Shown here: positions 1 through 7,064 of the stretch, one piece after another
Layout of the letters: each line of letters starts with the position of its first letter
Numbering within the stretch: position 1 is the stretch's first letter
From: Opitutaceae bacterium
GTDB lineage: Bacteria; Verrucomicrobiota; Verrucomicrobiia; Opitutales; Opitutaceae
Reading direction: 5' to 3'
Length of the DNA stretch: 12,792 nucleotides
NCBI GenBank assembly: GCA_020847775.1
Contig: JADLBI010000333.1
Span: 1-12,792 of the forward strand
Program-made: the position numbers and the translations under genes
Notes under the pieces: model-generated
Told to the model about the DNA's origin: nothing
The model's database searches: none
What the model saw: the letters and a program-made list of their open reading frames with translations, nothing else

Positions 1-2
1 GC

Positions 3-95
3 GGCTACCGGCAAATCCACGTCGAGCTCGCACCGCCCGGAATTTTGGCCGCAGCGATCAATGATCGCCTGCGGCGGGCGGCGGCCAAGGCGTGA
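3..95 (+). CDS. C-terminal end of an unidentified protein (cut by the window edge)
   Basis: An open frame enters from the left edge and ends at TGA 93-95, giving 30 residues that end in LRRAAAKA. The tail reads like a real protein end: an amphipathic, Ala/Arg-rich helix follows a short hydrophobic stretch (IHVELAPPGILAAAI). There is too little to name a family. The gene converges on the tyrosine-kinase gene, whose stop lies only 24 bases away, so the two would share a terminator region. I see no convincing hairpin with a T-tract in that gap, only a weak GGCC-TC-GGCC. It could belong to the polysaccharide locus, but nothing in the visible part proves it. Confidence 0.5.
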   Translation, partial: GYRQIHVELAPPGILAAAINDRLRRAAAKA

Positions 96-119
96 GGCCT
101 CGGCCGCGCGACAAGAGTG

Positions 120-2327
120 TTAGCTGCGCGTGTGCTCGTCCTCGCCAGCCTTAACCACGTAGTAGTCCTTGTAGGACTTGTCGTAATACTGGGCGTAGTA
201 GTAACCGGACACGGCGACATTCAGGCCGTTTAGAATGGCGCCGAATGAGGGCACGTTGGACTCCTGCAGGCGCTTGGCGGCGAACTGGGCCGCCTTGCGG
301 CGCACCTTGTTGAAATAGATGTTGAACAAGGAGCCGTCCACCAAGGGCAAGATGATGAGGGCGTCGCTCACCGCCGCGAGCGGCGGGGTGTCGAACAGGA
401 CGCGGTCGTAGCGTTTGCGCAGATCGGCCACCATGGTCTCAAACGCTTTGCTGTTCAGTAGCCGAGTCGGATTTTTGGCGCGGCCGCCGGCGACAATGAC
501 GTCGAGGTTGGGCTGCACGCTGCGCTGGATCACCTCGTCCAAGGTCCGCTCACCAGTGCAAATATCGATGACGCCGTGGCCATTCTCGATCTGGAGGCCC
601 TTGTAGATGGTGGGCTTGCGCAAATCGCAGTCCACGAGGACGACTTTCTCACCGTGCGCGGCAAAGGTCAACGCGAGATTGGTGATGGTGAAGGATTTGC
701 CCTCGCCGGGAATCGTGCTGGTGATGAGCATGCACTTGGCGTTCTTGCTCTCGTCATGCAGGCGCAGGCTGGAGTGCAGGGTGAGAAACGCCTCGGAGAC
801 CTGGCGATCGGCGTTGTTGAGCACGATCTGGGCCTTGTCGGTCATCTCCATTTTACGGATCTGGGGGATGATGCCCAGCAGCGGCAGTCCGACCACACCT
901 TCGATGTCGAACGAGCTCTTCACCCGGTCGTCGATGAAGGCCACGAAGAACGCGAAGGCTAGACCCAAACCGACGCCGCCAATCAGACCGAGGGCCAGGT
1001 TAAGCAGCACCTTGGGCGAACTGGGGTTGAGGGCGGGCACGGCCCGGTCCACGATCCGCGCGTTTTGCGTCTCGATCGTGCTGGTCATCGAGGTCTCTCG
1101 CGCGCGGGCGAGAATGCTCTCCAAGATTTGCTCGTTGATTTTGAAATCGCGCTCGAGGTTGCCGTAATCCACCGCGTAACGGTCCAAGTCCAACGATTCG
1201 GTTTCCTGCCTCTTCAGGGCCTCCTTGGCCTCCTGTTCGCTCTTGAGGGTGTTTTGATATTCGGCCTGGACCGCGGCGGCCGTGGAGTCGATCGCGCCGG
1301 CCAAGTCGCGTTGTGTTTGCGCCAAGGATTGTTGCGCCTCGATCATCTTCGGATGCTTGGCGCGGTAGCGCTCGGCCAGTTGCGAAATAGTGATACTCTG
1401 GGCGGACAATTGCTGTTTCAGCGTGCCAATCAGCGGCTGGCTGGCGATGAAGGTGAGGTCGGTCAGATCCTGACCTTTGCTGCGGCGATCCTGCACCTGC
1501 TGCCAGCGGATTTCGGCATCGCGGCGGCGCAGGGAGGCCTCGGTCAGGTGCAGGTTTAGCGCCTTCAGTTTCTCTGTCACGATGTCCTTGCGCTGGTCGA
1601 GCGACACCATGTTGTTGCGTTCGCGGTAGTTCTGGAGCTTGGTGGACAGCTCATCGACCTTCTTGCGCTGATCGTCGGCCCGGGCGTGCAAGTCCTCAAC
1701 CGCCTTCATCGCTTCGTCAATGCGCATGCGCGCGTTGTAGGTGATGTATTCGTCGATGAATAGGTTGGCGACCTTCGCGGCGATGACCGGATCAGGATGC
1801 TGGTAGCTCACTTGAACGAGCAAGGACAACCGTTGCGGGACGACCTTCCGGTTATCGAAGATGATTTGGGTGGGTAGAATAGGGTCGTTGGCGTCGCCTT
1901 TCTCGTAAGGTGCCATGAACCGGCGCAAGTCGTCGCCCGTTAGACGATCAGCGACATTTTTGATGATGGCTGCGCTCTCTAAAATTTTGACCTGAGTGTT
2001 AAGGTCCTCGGCCGAGCGGATCTCGTTATCCATCACCGCCTGCACTTGCATGACGGTGGGATCGCGGCGAAACACCTGCACCGAGGCCACGGATTCATAC
2101 ATCTTGGTCCGGCTCAGGGTATAAACCAGCACTGAGGAGAACACGACCAGGAACACCACCACGATATACCAGATGCGCTCACGCAAAATGAGCATGTAGT
2201 CCTTGACCGTCCGGTGCGCTTGGGCGGTGCCATCGTCGTATCCGTAACCGGCGCCGGAATATCCAGCGTAACCGGGCGTGTAGCCGTAGCCCCCACCGGG
2301 CGTTGTTTGCTTGGCTTCAGAATCCAT
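120..2327 (-). CDS. Wzc/CpsCD-type polysaccharide chain-length regulator and tyrosine autokinase (BY-kinase)
   Basis: This 735-residue inner-membrane protein should control polymer length and export by cycling through tyrosine autophosphorylation. Its parts in order: a cytoplasmic Gly/Tyr-rich tail (about 11-32); a Wzz domain with the first membrane helix (about 53-72); a long periplasmic coiled-coil region (about 200-410); a proline motif PSSPK (435-439) leading into the second membrane helix (about 441-465); and a cytoplasmic P-loop kinase. The kinase shows Walker A STIPGEGKS (537-545), Walker A' VVLVDCDLRKP (562-572) and Walker B VLFDTPP (643-649). It ends in a tyrosine cluster with eight Tyr between 709 and 723, the usual autophosphorylation site. 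Fusion of the Wzz and kinase parts is the proteobacterial Wzc layout rather than the split CpsC/CpsD one. I chose the ATG at 2327, five bases after the OPX stop. An ATG at 2384 would overlap the OPX gene by 52 bases and add an unlikely basic leader. The tight spacing implies co-transcription with the OPX gene. Confidence 0.95.
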   Translation of the reverse strand: MDSEAKQTTPGGGYGYTPGYAGYSGAGYGYDDGTAQAHRTVKDYMLILRERIWYIVVVFLVVFSSVLVYTLSRTKMYESVASVQVFRRDPTVMQVQAVMDNEIRSAEDLNTQVKILESAAIIKNVADRLTGDDLRRFMAPYEKGDANDPILPTQIIFDNRKVVPQRLSLLVQVSYQHPDPVIAAKVANLFIDEYITYNARMRIDEAMKAVEDLHARADDQRKKVDELSTKLQNYRERNNMVSLDQRKDIVTEKLKALNLHLTEASLRRRDAEIRWQQVQDRRSKGQDLTDLTFIASQPLIGTLKQQLSAQSITISQLAERYRAKHPKMIEAQQSLAQTQRDLAGAIDSTAAAVQAEYQNTLKSEQEAKEALKRQETESLDLDRYAVDYGNLERDFKINEQILESILARARETSMTSTIETQNARIVDRAVPALNPSSPKVLLNLALGLIGGVGLGLAFAFFVAFIDDRVKSSFDIEGVVGLPLLGIIPQIRKMEMTDKAQIVLNNADRQVSEAFLTLHSSLRLHDESKNAKCMLITSTIPGEGKSFTITNLALTFAAHGEKVVLVDCDLRKPTIYKGLQIENGHGVIDICTGERTLDEVIQRSVQPNLDVIVAGGRAKNPTRLLNSKAFETMVADLRKRYDRVLFDTPPLAAVSDALIILPLVDGSLFNIYFNKVRRKAAQFAAKRLQESNVPSFGAILNGLNVAVSGYYYAQYYDKSYKDYYVVKAGEDEHTRS

Positions 2328-2332
2328 GGGAA

Positions 2333-2938
2333 TCAAAGAATGCGTTCGGGCACGAAAACCACATCGTCGCGGCGCAGTGGCCAAGTCTCTTTCGATGTGC
2401 CGTCCATTAATTCCCTCACGTTGATGACATGCGACACGGTCCGGCCGTCAGTTTCGCGACGCGAGAGTTGGACCTTGCGCAGATCAGCATAGCGATTGTG
2501 CCCGCCCGCTTTCGTGATCGCTTCAACCAGAGTCATGCCTTCCTCCAGCGGGAAGGGAATCGCCCCGGGAGTGTTGACAGCACCCAGCACGCTGACCGTG
2601 CGGATGGCGTATTCAATGACACTGACGTTGACTTGGGGATTTACCAGAAACTCTCCATCATAATACATGGAGCGGATTTTGTCCGCGGCCTGCCGGATCG
2701 TCAGATCCTTGACCTCAACCACCCCGATCAGCGGTAAATTGACTGTATTGCCCTGAGTCACCCGCACATCGCGCGTTAGATCATCCTCTTGGAAAACTTG
2801 CACCCGGATCAAATCCGAAGCTTGGATCACGTAGTCTTCCTTGACCTTGCCTGAGGAGGAGGCGTCTCCATTCGCCGCCCACAAACCGCCAGTCGCAACG
2901 AGCAATGCCAGCATCAAAATCAGCTTCCGAGAAATCAT
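2333..2938 (-). CDS. Short OPX (Wza-like) polysaccharide export protein, Poly_export + SLBB
   Basis: This 201-residue exported protein belongs to the outer-membrane polysaccharide export family. A signal peptide (1 to about 22: basic MISRK, hydrophobic core, LWAA) precedes a Poly_export domain (about 36-110, starting YVIQASDLIRVQVF) and one SLBB domain (about 113-160, TVSVLGAVNTPGAIPF). It has no lipobox Cys. It stops soon after the SLBB, so it lacks the C-terminal amphipathic helix with which E. coli Wza (about 380 residues) crosses the outer membrane. Short members of this kind are thought to need a separate beta-barrel, and one is encoded immediately upstream. The start at 2938 is preferred over the ATG at 2974, because 2974 lies inside a terminator hairpin and would place MTNGRLPPFYLT before the signal peptide. 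No Shine-Dalgarno sequence is visible. The tyrosine-kinase gene begins five bases after the stop. Confidence 0.93.
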   Translation of the reverse strand: MISRKLILMLALLVATGGLWAANGDASSSGKVKEDYVIQASDLIRVQVFQEDDLTRDVRVTQGNTVNLPLIGVVEVKDLTIRQAADKIRSMYYDGEFLVNPQVNVSVIEYAIRTVSVLGAVNTPGAIPFPLEEGMTLVEAITKAGGHNRYADLRKVQLSRRETDGRTVSHVINVRELMDGTSKETWPLRRDDVVFVPERIL

Positions 2939-2946
2939 GGTGAGAT

Positions 2947-2983
2947 AAAAAGGCGGAAGCCGACCGTTGGTCATGCTTCCGCC
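2947..2983 (-). terminator. Intrinsic terminator/attenuator between the barrel gene and the OPX gene
   Basis: On the minus strand a perfect 9-base stem, GGCGGAAGC / GCTTCCGCC (2975-2983 with 2952-2960), encloses an inner GACC/GGTC stem and a 3-base loop. It is followed at once by five T (A-tract 2947-2951 on the + strand). This is a textbook Rho-independent terminator for transcripts leaving the barrel gene, whose stop is 27 bases upstream of the stem. Only eight bases separate the T-tract from the OPX ATG at 2938, so readthrough rather than a new promoter is the simplest route for OPX-kinase expression. That would give more barrel than OPX and kinase. The readthrough role is inference; the hairpin is seen directly. 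Confidence 0.85.
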
Positions 2984-3010
2984 AGATTGAAAAACTACTT
3001 GGACAAACGA

Positions 3011-4120
3011 TTAGTAGCGGAGGTTGGCCGCCAAGCTGAAGACGTTGTTCGTGAAGTTGCCAGCAGCCAACACCGAGTCGTTGCTGCGGTAGGTGTATCC
3101 GCCGGTGATGCTGACATTCTGGTTCACGATGTAATCGAGGCCCAGATTGCCTTCCACATAGTCGTCCTCGCGGCTGTAGTAATCGATCTTGCGGTAGGTA
3201 AGCCCAGCGCGGAAGGACAACGCATCGGAAACCTTGGTGCTGATATTGCCGCCCAGGGTGAAGTTCTTCTGTTCCTGCCCTTGGCCCGACACGCCGAAGT
3301 CGTTGGACGCATTCAGGTTCAACGTGCTCTTGGGCGAGAGCGCGACGCTCAGCGCCGCATCCAAGTCGAAGATGTCTTCGGAGCGGCCACCGTCGAAATC
3401 ACGTTGACCGGCACCGACTTGAACCGAGCCTGTCACATTGGGGCTGAATTCGCCGCGAGCACCGACGCGGAAGAAGGTGTCCTTGGAGTCCACGCCGTTT
3501 TGCACCTCGGAGGTGCGGTAGCGGGCACCCAAGCTGAGGTCCACCTTGGATGTGACCGCGTAGTAATAGTTCACCGGAATCTCGAAGGTCTTCAGGTCAT
3601 TAAAACCGGCGCGCTTGTAGTCATCGTTGTTATAGACCGCGCGGGCACCGATCTTGGATTTGCCACTGACCGAGGTCTCGCCACCCAGATTAACCGATGT
3701 CACGTCGCGGCGGGACAAAACACCGACGCTGCGGTTATCCACCGTATTTTGGTTGAGCTGATTAAAACTGGCCTGAGCCGAAAACTTGGTCTTCCCGTCA
3801 TCATGATTGCTGTTAAAGCGCAGGGAAGAGAGCTCCGCGTTCAAATTGTCGTTATCCGAATAACGGGAAATGCTCTCGGTGTAGCTGAAGCTGCCGGTGG
3901 TCTGGGTGCCTTGGCCAAACACCAATTCGACGCCGGGGCTGATATCAAAAATGACGTCATCAACCTCGTTGGGGTCCATGAAAACGTTGTCGTCGGCCCG
4001 CACTCCCAACCCCGCGGTCAGGAAAAGTTCGGCACCGTCGCCAACGGCCAAAAACGGGGCCGAATACGCGGCGGAAGCCGCAGCCAGTGAGATAGCCAAG
4101 AGACGTAGGTGGTGTTTCAT
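3011..4120 (-). CDS. Outer-membrane beta-barrel protein of the polysaccharide export locus
   Basis: This 369-residue protein starts with a signal peptide (1 to about 20: MKHHLRLLAISLAAASAAYS). It continues with alternating polar/hydrophobic strands separated by Asp/Asn/Gly-rich turns, typical of a long barrel; I estimate 16-18 strands by eye. It ends in FSLAANLRY, an aromatic-terminated beta-signal of the sort recognised by the BAM assembly machinery. There are no cysteines. It resembles the putative beta-barrel porin 2 type proteins found in exopolysaccharide clusters, though I cannot confirm the family from sequence alone. Its position before the helix-less OPX gene suggests that it forms the outer-membrane pore for the polymer. 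It probably has its own promoter in the 257-base spacer shared with the divergent TPR gene, and its transcript should largely end at the hairpin at 2947-2983. A 367-codon antisense frame over the same bases is a shadow. Confidence 0.85.
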   Translation of the reverse strand: MKHHLRLLAISLAAASAAYSAPFLAVGDGAELFLTAGLGVRADDNVFMDPNEVDDVIFDISPGVELVFGQGTQTTGSFSYTESISRYSDNDNLNAELSSLRFNSNHDDGKTKFSAQASFNQLNQNTVDNRSVGVLSRRDVTSVNLGGETSVSGKSKIGARAVYNNDDYKRAGFNDLKTFEIPVNYYYAVTSKVDLSLGARYRTSEVQNGVDSKDTFFRVGARGEFSPNVTGSVQVGAGQRDFDGGRSEDIFDLDAALSVALSPKSTLNLNASNDFGVSGQGQEQKNFTLGGNISTKVSDALSFRAGLTYRKIDYYSREDDYVEGNLGLDYIVNQNVSITGGYTYRSNDSVLAAGNFTNNVFSLAANLRY

Positions 4121-4377
4121 AACTCGGTAGGTTCGTTAGGTTAGATCAAAGCAAGTGCAGACAAAATCGGTTGATTAAAACGTGTCGATGCTGGAATCAG
4201 GCGGCCCCTTGGCAATCTGAAAAATCAGGTTATTGCAAAATTTTTACTGTGGCGCGATTGGGAGGATGCACTGGACAAAACGGCCGCCAGTCAGTTCCGC
4301 CCCCTCTATGATATTTCCTTGTCACCCACGCAATCCCCATTTGCCGTGACCACGGATCAGTCTCCCCTCCCCCTCCG
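4121..4377. promoter_or_regulatory. Divergent spacer between the barrel and TPR genes
   Basis: These 257 bases separate two divergent starts and must hold promoters for both genes. The stretch 4214-4246 is markedly AT-rich against the GC-rich surroundings. On the + strand a TATGAT at 4307-4312 could serve as a -10 box for the TPR gene, but I see no matching -35 box. No credible hexamer pair appears on the minus strand. A short CTGA-AAAA-TCAG palindrome (4217-4228) is too small to call an operator. The 16 bases 4361-4376 just before the TPR start are all pyrimidines (C/T). Confidence 0.4.
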
Positions 4378-5919
4378 ATGCCCGCACCCCGCCCCGCCCG
4401 CCGAACTGTCGTTTGGGGCGGCGCTATCGGCCTAGGTCTGCTCATTATATACGTGGGTTTGACCGTCGCCGCTTGGATTTACGTCCGCCACGTGCGCCAT
4501 GTGGAAGGAGTGACATACGCGGACATTGCTCTACCTTCCCGTTGGTCGCATTATGAAGTGTTACGGGGCAATCATCACATCGCCGTCGGGCTCAACCTAT
4601 TGGCCCAAGGCAAGCTCATCCCGGGATTTCAGCAACTCAGGGTTGGTCTGGCCCGCGCCCCGCGGCACCGCGAAGGCCGACTGGCTTTGGCGGAAATTTA
4701 CGCGCATACCGGGCGACTCGACCTAGCGCAAACCACCTTGCTCGATGGCCTAGCCTTCCACGCCAACGATCGGGATTTCGTCACCGCCACGCTGGAATTC
4801 CTTTCCGCACAAATCCAGGACGGTAAGGTGTTGGCCCTCTGCGCCCGGCTGCTGGCCGACCCGACGCTCGATCCGGGCATTCACCAATTGGCCGCCCTAC
4901 GCTCCGGCCAAGCCTCCATATTTATCGGCAATTACGACCAGGCTGAAAACACTCTCCGTCAAAATCACTTGGCCGACACCCCATCAGGCCAGCTGCTTAT
5001 GGCTCAGATCGAGTGGGAGAGCGGCTACCAAGAGCTCGCCTTGATCATGTTGCGTCAGTTGGCCGCCGAATTTCCCGCCGACGAAGCGATCTACATCCGG
5101 TTGGCCGACTACCTCCACAAAACCAATTGGGACGAGGAGCTAAGCCGCCGGGCCGTGCTCAACCAACTGGCCCACCCCGACAGCGTTCGCGCGTATCTCG
5201 ACCGCTTGCGGGCCATCGACCGGAGGGACGGCCCTGCGGCGCGGCAAAAGGTCGTCGCCGAAACCTTCACTCACTTTCGCGACAACGCATCCGGTCTGCT
5301 CGCTCTAGCCGACTACGCCGCCACCGAAGGCGACATCACCCTAGCTGAGCGTGTCGCCGCGCAATTCTCCCTTCACGCTTGGCCGGACGACCGGGCGGCC
5401 CGGCTCATGGTCATTGAAGCCACCTTGGTCGCTGGCGATTACGCAGCCGCCTTGACCCGCTGCCAGGAGTTTATGGGTGAGCCCAAACTCGACCCTCGCC
5501 ACCGCCAAATCGCCACCGGCCTCCAATCCATCGCGTTTTACGGCGTGGGCGATCCAGTCGCTGGCTACACCAACTTGGCGCGCCTGATGACCGAATCCGA
5601 CCTGCGCGTCGAAAGCCTGTCGGGGATTGCCAAGCGCCTGATCGCGATGGGCCGCGCCGCTCCAGCCCGGGAAATCCTCGCCCACGCGGTCAAACGCGAC
5701 CCCCGCAACCAAGCCGCCCTCACCCGCCTGATCGAACTCGATTTGGACCAACACAACCTCCCGGCCGTGGCGGCCAACCTGCGCCACTTGGTCGGCATGC
5801 GCCGCCCCTCGCCCGACGTGTTGCGACGTGCCCGGATCGCGCTCGGCTCTGATCAATGCCTCTTTTTGCCGGGCCGGGCCGAGGTGCTCACCTTGGTTCA
5901 GAATATCCTGGCGCGGTAA
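4378..5919 (+). CDS. Membrane-anchored TPR-repeat protein
   Basis: This 513-residue protein has a basic N-terminus (PAPRPARR), one membrane helix (about 11-35), then an all-helical body of degenerate tetratricopeptide-like repeats. The clearest are about 66-133 (LNLLAQGKLIPGFQQLRVGL, then LALAEIYAHTGRLDLAQTTL) and one near the C-terminus (GRAAPAREILAHAVKRDP, NQAALTRLIELDLDQHNLPA). There is no enzymatic motif. The positive-inside rule is ambiguous because both flanks of the helix are basic (RPARR before, RHVRH after). Such proteins often scaffold polysaccharide synthesis or export complexes, and its divergent position next to the barrel gene supports that role, but the function is inference. 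Its leader has a pyrimidine tract instead of a Shine-Dalgarno sequence. The stop lies four bases from the convergent aminotransferase stop. Confidence 0.8.
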   Translation: MPAPRPARRTVVWGGAIGLGLLIIYVGLTVAAWIYVRHVRHVEGVTYADIALPSRWSHYEVLRGNHHIAVGLNLLAQGKLIPGFQQLRVGLARAPRHREGRLALAEIYAHTGRLDLAQTTLLDGLAFHANDRDFVTATLEFLSAQIQDGKVLALCARLLADPTLDPGIHQLAALRSGQASIFIGNYDQAENTLRQNHLADTPSGQLLMAQIEWESGYQELALIMLRQLAAEFPADEAIYIRLADYLHKTNWDEELSRRAVLNQLAHPDSVRAYLDRLRAIDRRDGPAARQKVVAETFTHFRDNASGLLALADYAATEGDITLAERVAAQFSLHAWPDDRAARLMVIEATLVAGDYAAALTRCQEFMGEPKLDPRHRQIATGLQSIAFYGVGDPVAGYTNLARLMTESDLRVESLSGIAKRLIAMGRAAPAREILAHAVKRDPRNQAALTRLIELDLDQHNLPAVAANLRHLVGMRRPSPDVLRRARIALGSDQCLFLPGRAEVLTLVQNILAR

Positions 5920-5923
5920 ACAA

Positions 5924-7018
5924 CTACTGGCGCAATCCGTCCAGCACCGTGAGGAAACGCTCGTTCTGGACCGCCGTGCCGACCGTCACGCGAATCCATT
6001 CGGGCATGCCATAACCCCGCATCGGCCGCACGATCAGCCCCTGCCGCTGCATATCAGCGAAAACCCGCGCCCCGGCGCCCACCCGCAGTAAAATGAAGTT
6101 AGCCACGCTCGGCACAAATTCCATCCCGCGCGCCCGCAAACCCGCCTCCAACTGGCGCACGCCCGCAGTGTTTTCCGTCCGGCAGCGCCGCACAAACTCA
6201 TCGTCTCCCAGCGCCGCCGCCGCCGCCGCCTGCGCGACCGCGTTGACGTTGAACGGCTGGCGCACGCGGTTGAGCAGCCCCGCCAGATCCGCGCCCGCAT
6301 AGCCGTAGCCGACGCGCAATCCGGCCAGCCCATAAATCTTGGAAAACGTGCGCAAGCCGATCACGTGACGCCCTTCCGCGATCAGCGGCCGCAGATCCGG
6401 CGCCGCGCCGAGATACTCCGCATACGCCTCGTCGAAAACCGTGATGACGTGCTCCGGCATCGCCTGTGCGAACGCCCGCAACTCGTCCCCTGTATTAGCC
6501 GTGCCGGTGGGATTATTCGGGCTCGCCACGAACACCAGCCGCGTGCGCGGCGTAACGGCCGCCGCCATCGCCGCGAGATCGTGGCGGTGATTGACCAACG
6601 GCACCTCCACCGGCTTCGCGCCGAAGAGCAGCGCCACCAGCTTGTAAACGACGAAGGCCGGGTTGCCCATCACGACCTCGTCACCCGGACGTAAAAACGC
6701 ATGGCCCAGCAACTCGATGATTTCGTTCGAGCCGTTGCCGATGATGAATTGCTCCGGCGACAGCGCCCACGTCTTCGCCAGCCTGGCCCGCAGGCTGAAA
6801 CACCCGCCGTCGGGATACAGCTCCACTTCGGTCAAGGCGCGCTGCGCGGCCGCCAAGGCCAGCGGCGAAGGCCCGAGCGGATTCTCATTCGACGCCAGCT
6901 TGATGATGCCATCGGGGTCGAGCCCGAGTTCGCGCGCGACATCCTCGATTGGTTTGCCCGGTTCGTAAACCGGCTGCGTGCGCACTTCAGGTTTGGCGAG
7001 GGCCTCGATCGAACTCAT
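5924..7018 (-). CDS. hisC: Histidinol-phosphate aminotransferase (PLP-dependent, class I/II)
   Basis: At 364 residues it has the usual HisC length. It would transfer an amino group between glutamate and imidazole-acetol phosphate in histidine synthesis, in the cytoplasm. Fold-type I motifs are in place: SNENPLGPS (43-51), GNGSNE (94-99), SPNNPTG (166-172), DEAYAEY (196-202), the PLP-binding lysine in TFSKIYGLAGLRVGYG (K227), FNVN (256-259) and the C-terminal substrate-binding arginine in WIRVTVG (R343). The gene is not next to other his genes, so a broader role on aromatic amino acids (tyrosine or phenylalanine formation) is possible, since this subfamily is known for overlapping specificity. 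It lies 46 bases downstream of the HAD phosphatase gene on the same strand. The first ATG fits the family start. Confidence 0.88.
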   Translation of the reverse strand: MSSIEALAKPEVRTQPVYEPGKPIEDVARELGLDPDGIIKLASNENPLGPSPLALAAAQRALTEVELYPDGGCFSLRARLAKTWALSPEQFIIGNGSNEIIELLGHAFLRPGDEVVMGNPAFVVYKLVALLFGAKPVEVPLVNHRHDLAAMAAAVTPRTRLVFVASPNNPTGTANTGDELRAFAQAMPEHVITVFDEAYAEYLGAAPDLRPLIAEGRHVIGLRTFSKIYGLAGLRVGYGYAGADLAGLLNRVRQPFNVNAVAQAAAAAALGDDEFVRRCRTENTAGVRQLEAGLRARGMEFVPSVANFILLRVGAGARVFADMQRQGLIVRPMRGYGMPEWIRVTVGTAVQNERFLTVLDGLRQ

Positions 7019-7064
7019 GTCCGCAACAGAACAGAAACCAGCCGCACCGCAAAACCCTTTTGGA

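Noticed and set aside
2328..2384. ATG at 2384 as the tyrosine-kinase start
   Set aside because: It overlaps the OPX gene by 52 bases and adds a basic, unconserved-looking leader. The ATG at 2327 follows the OPX stop by five bases.
2987..4090. A 367-codon + strand open frame lying antisense over almost the whole barrel gene
   Set aside because: The minus-strand frame has a signal peptide, beta-strand pattern and C-terminal beta-signal, and it fits the operon. The + frame is low-complexity, Val/Ala/Gly-rich, has no domain, and starts at the terminator hairpin.
4207..4260. TTGCAA at 4233-4238 as a -35 box for the TPR gene
   Set aside because: No -10-like hexamer lies 16-19 bases downstream, so a promoter call here would be guesswork.
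4266..4349. A 27-codon + strand frame in the barrel-TPR spacer, preceded by GGGAGG
   Set aside because: The purine run touches the ATG with no spacing, and the peptide (MHWTKRPPVSS...) has no gene-like feature. It is too short to support.
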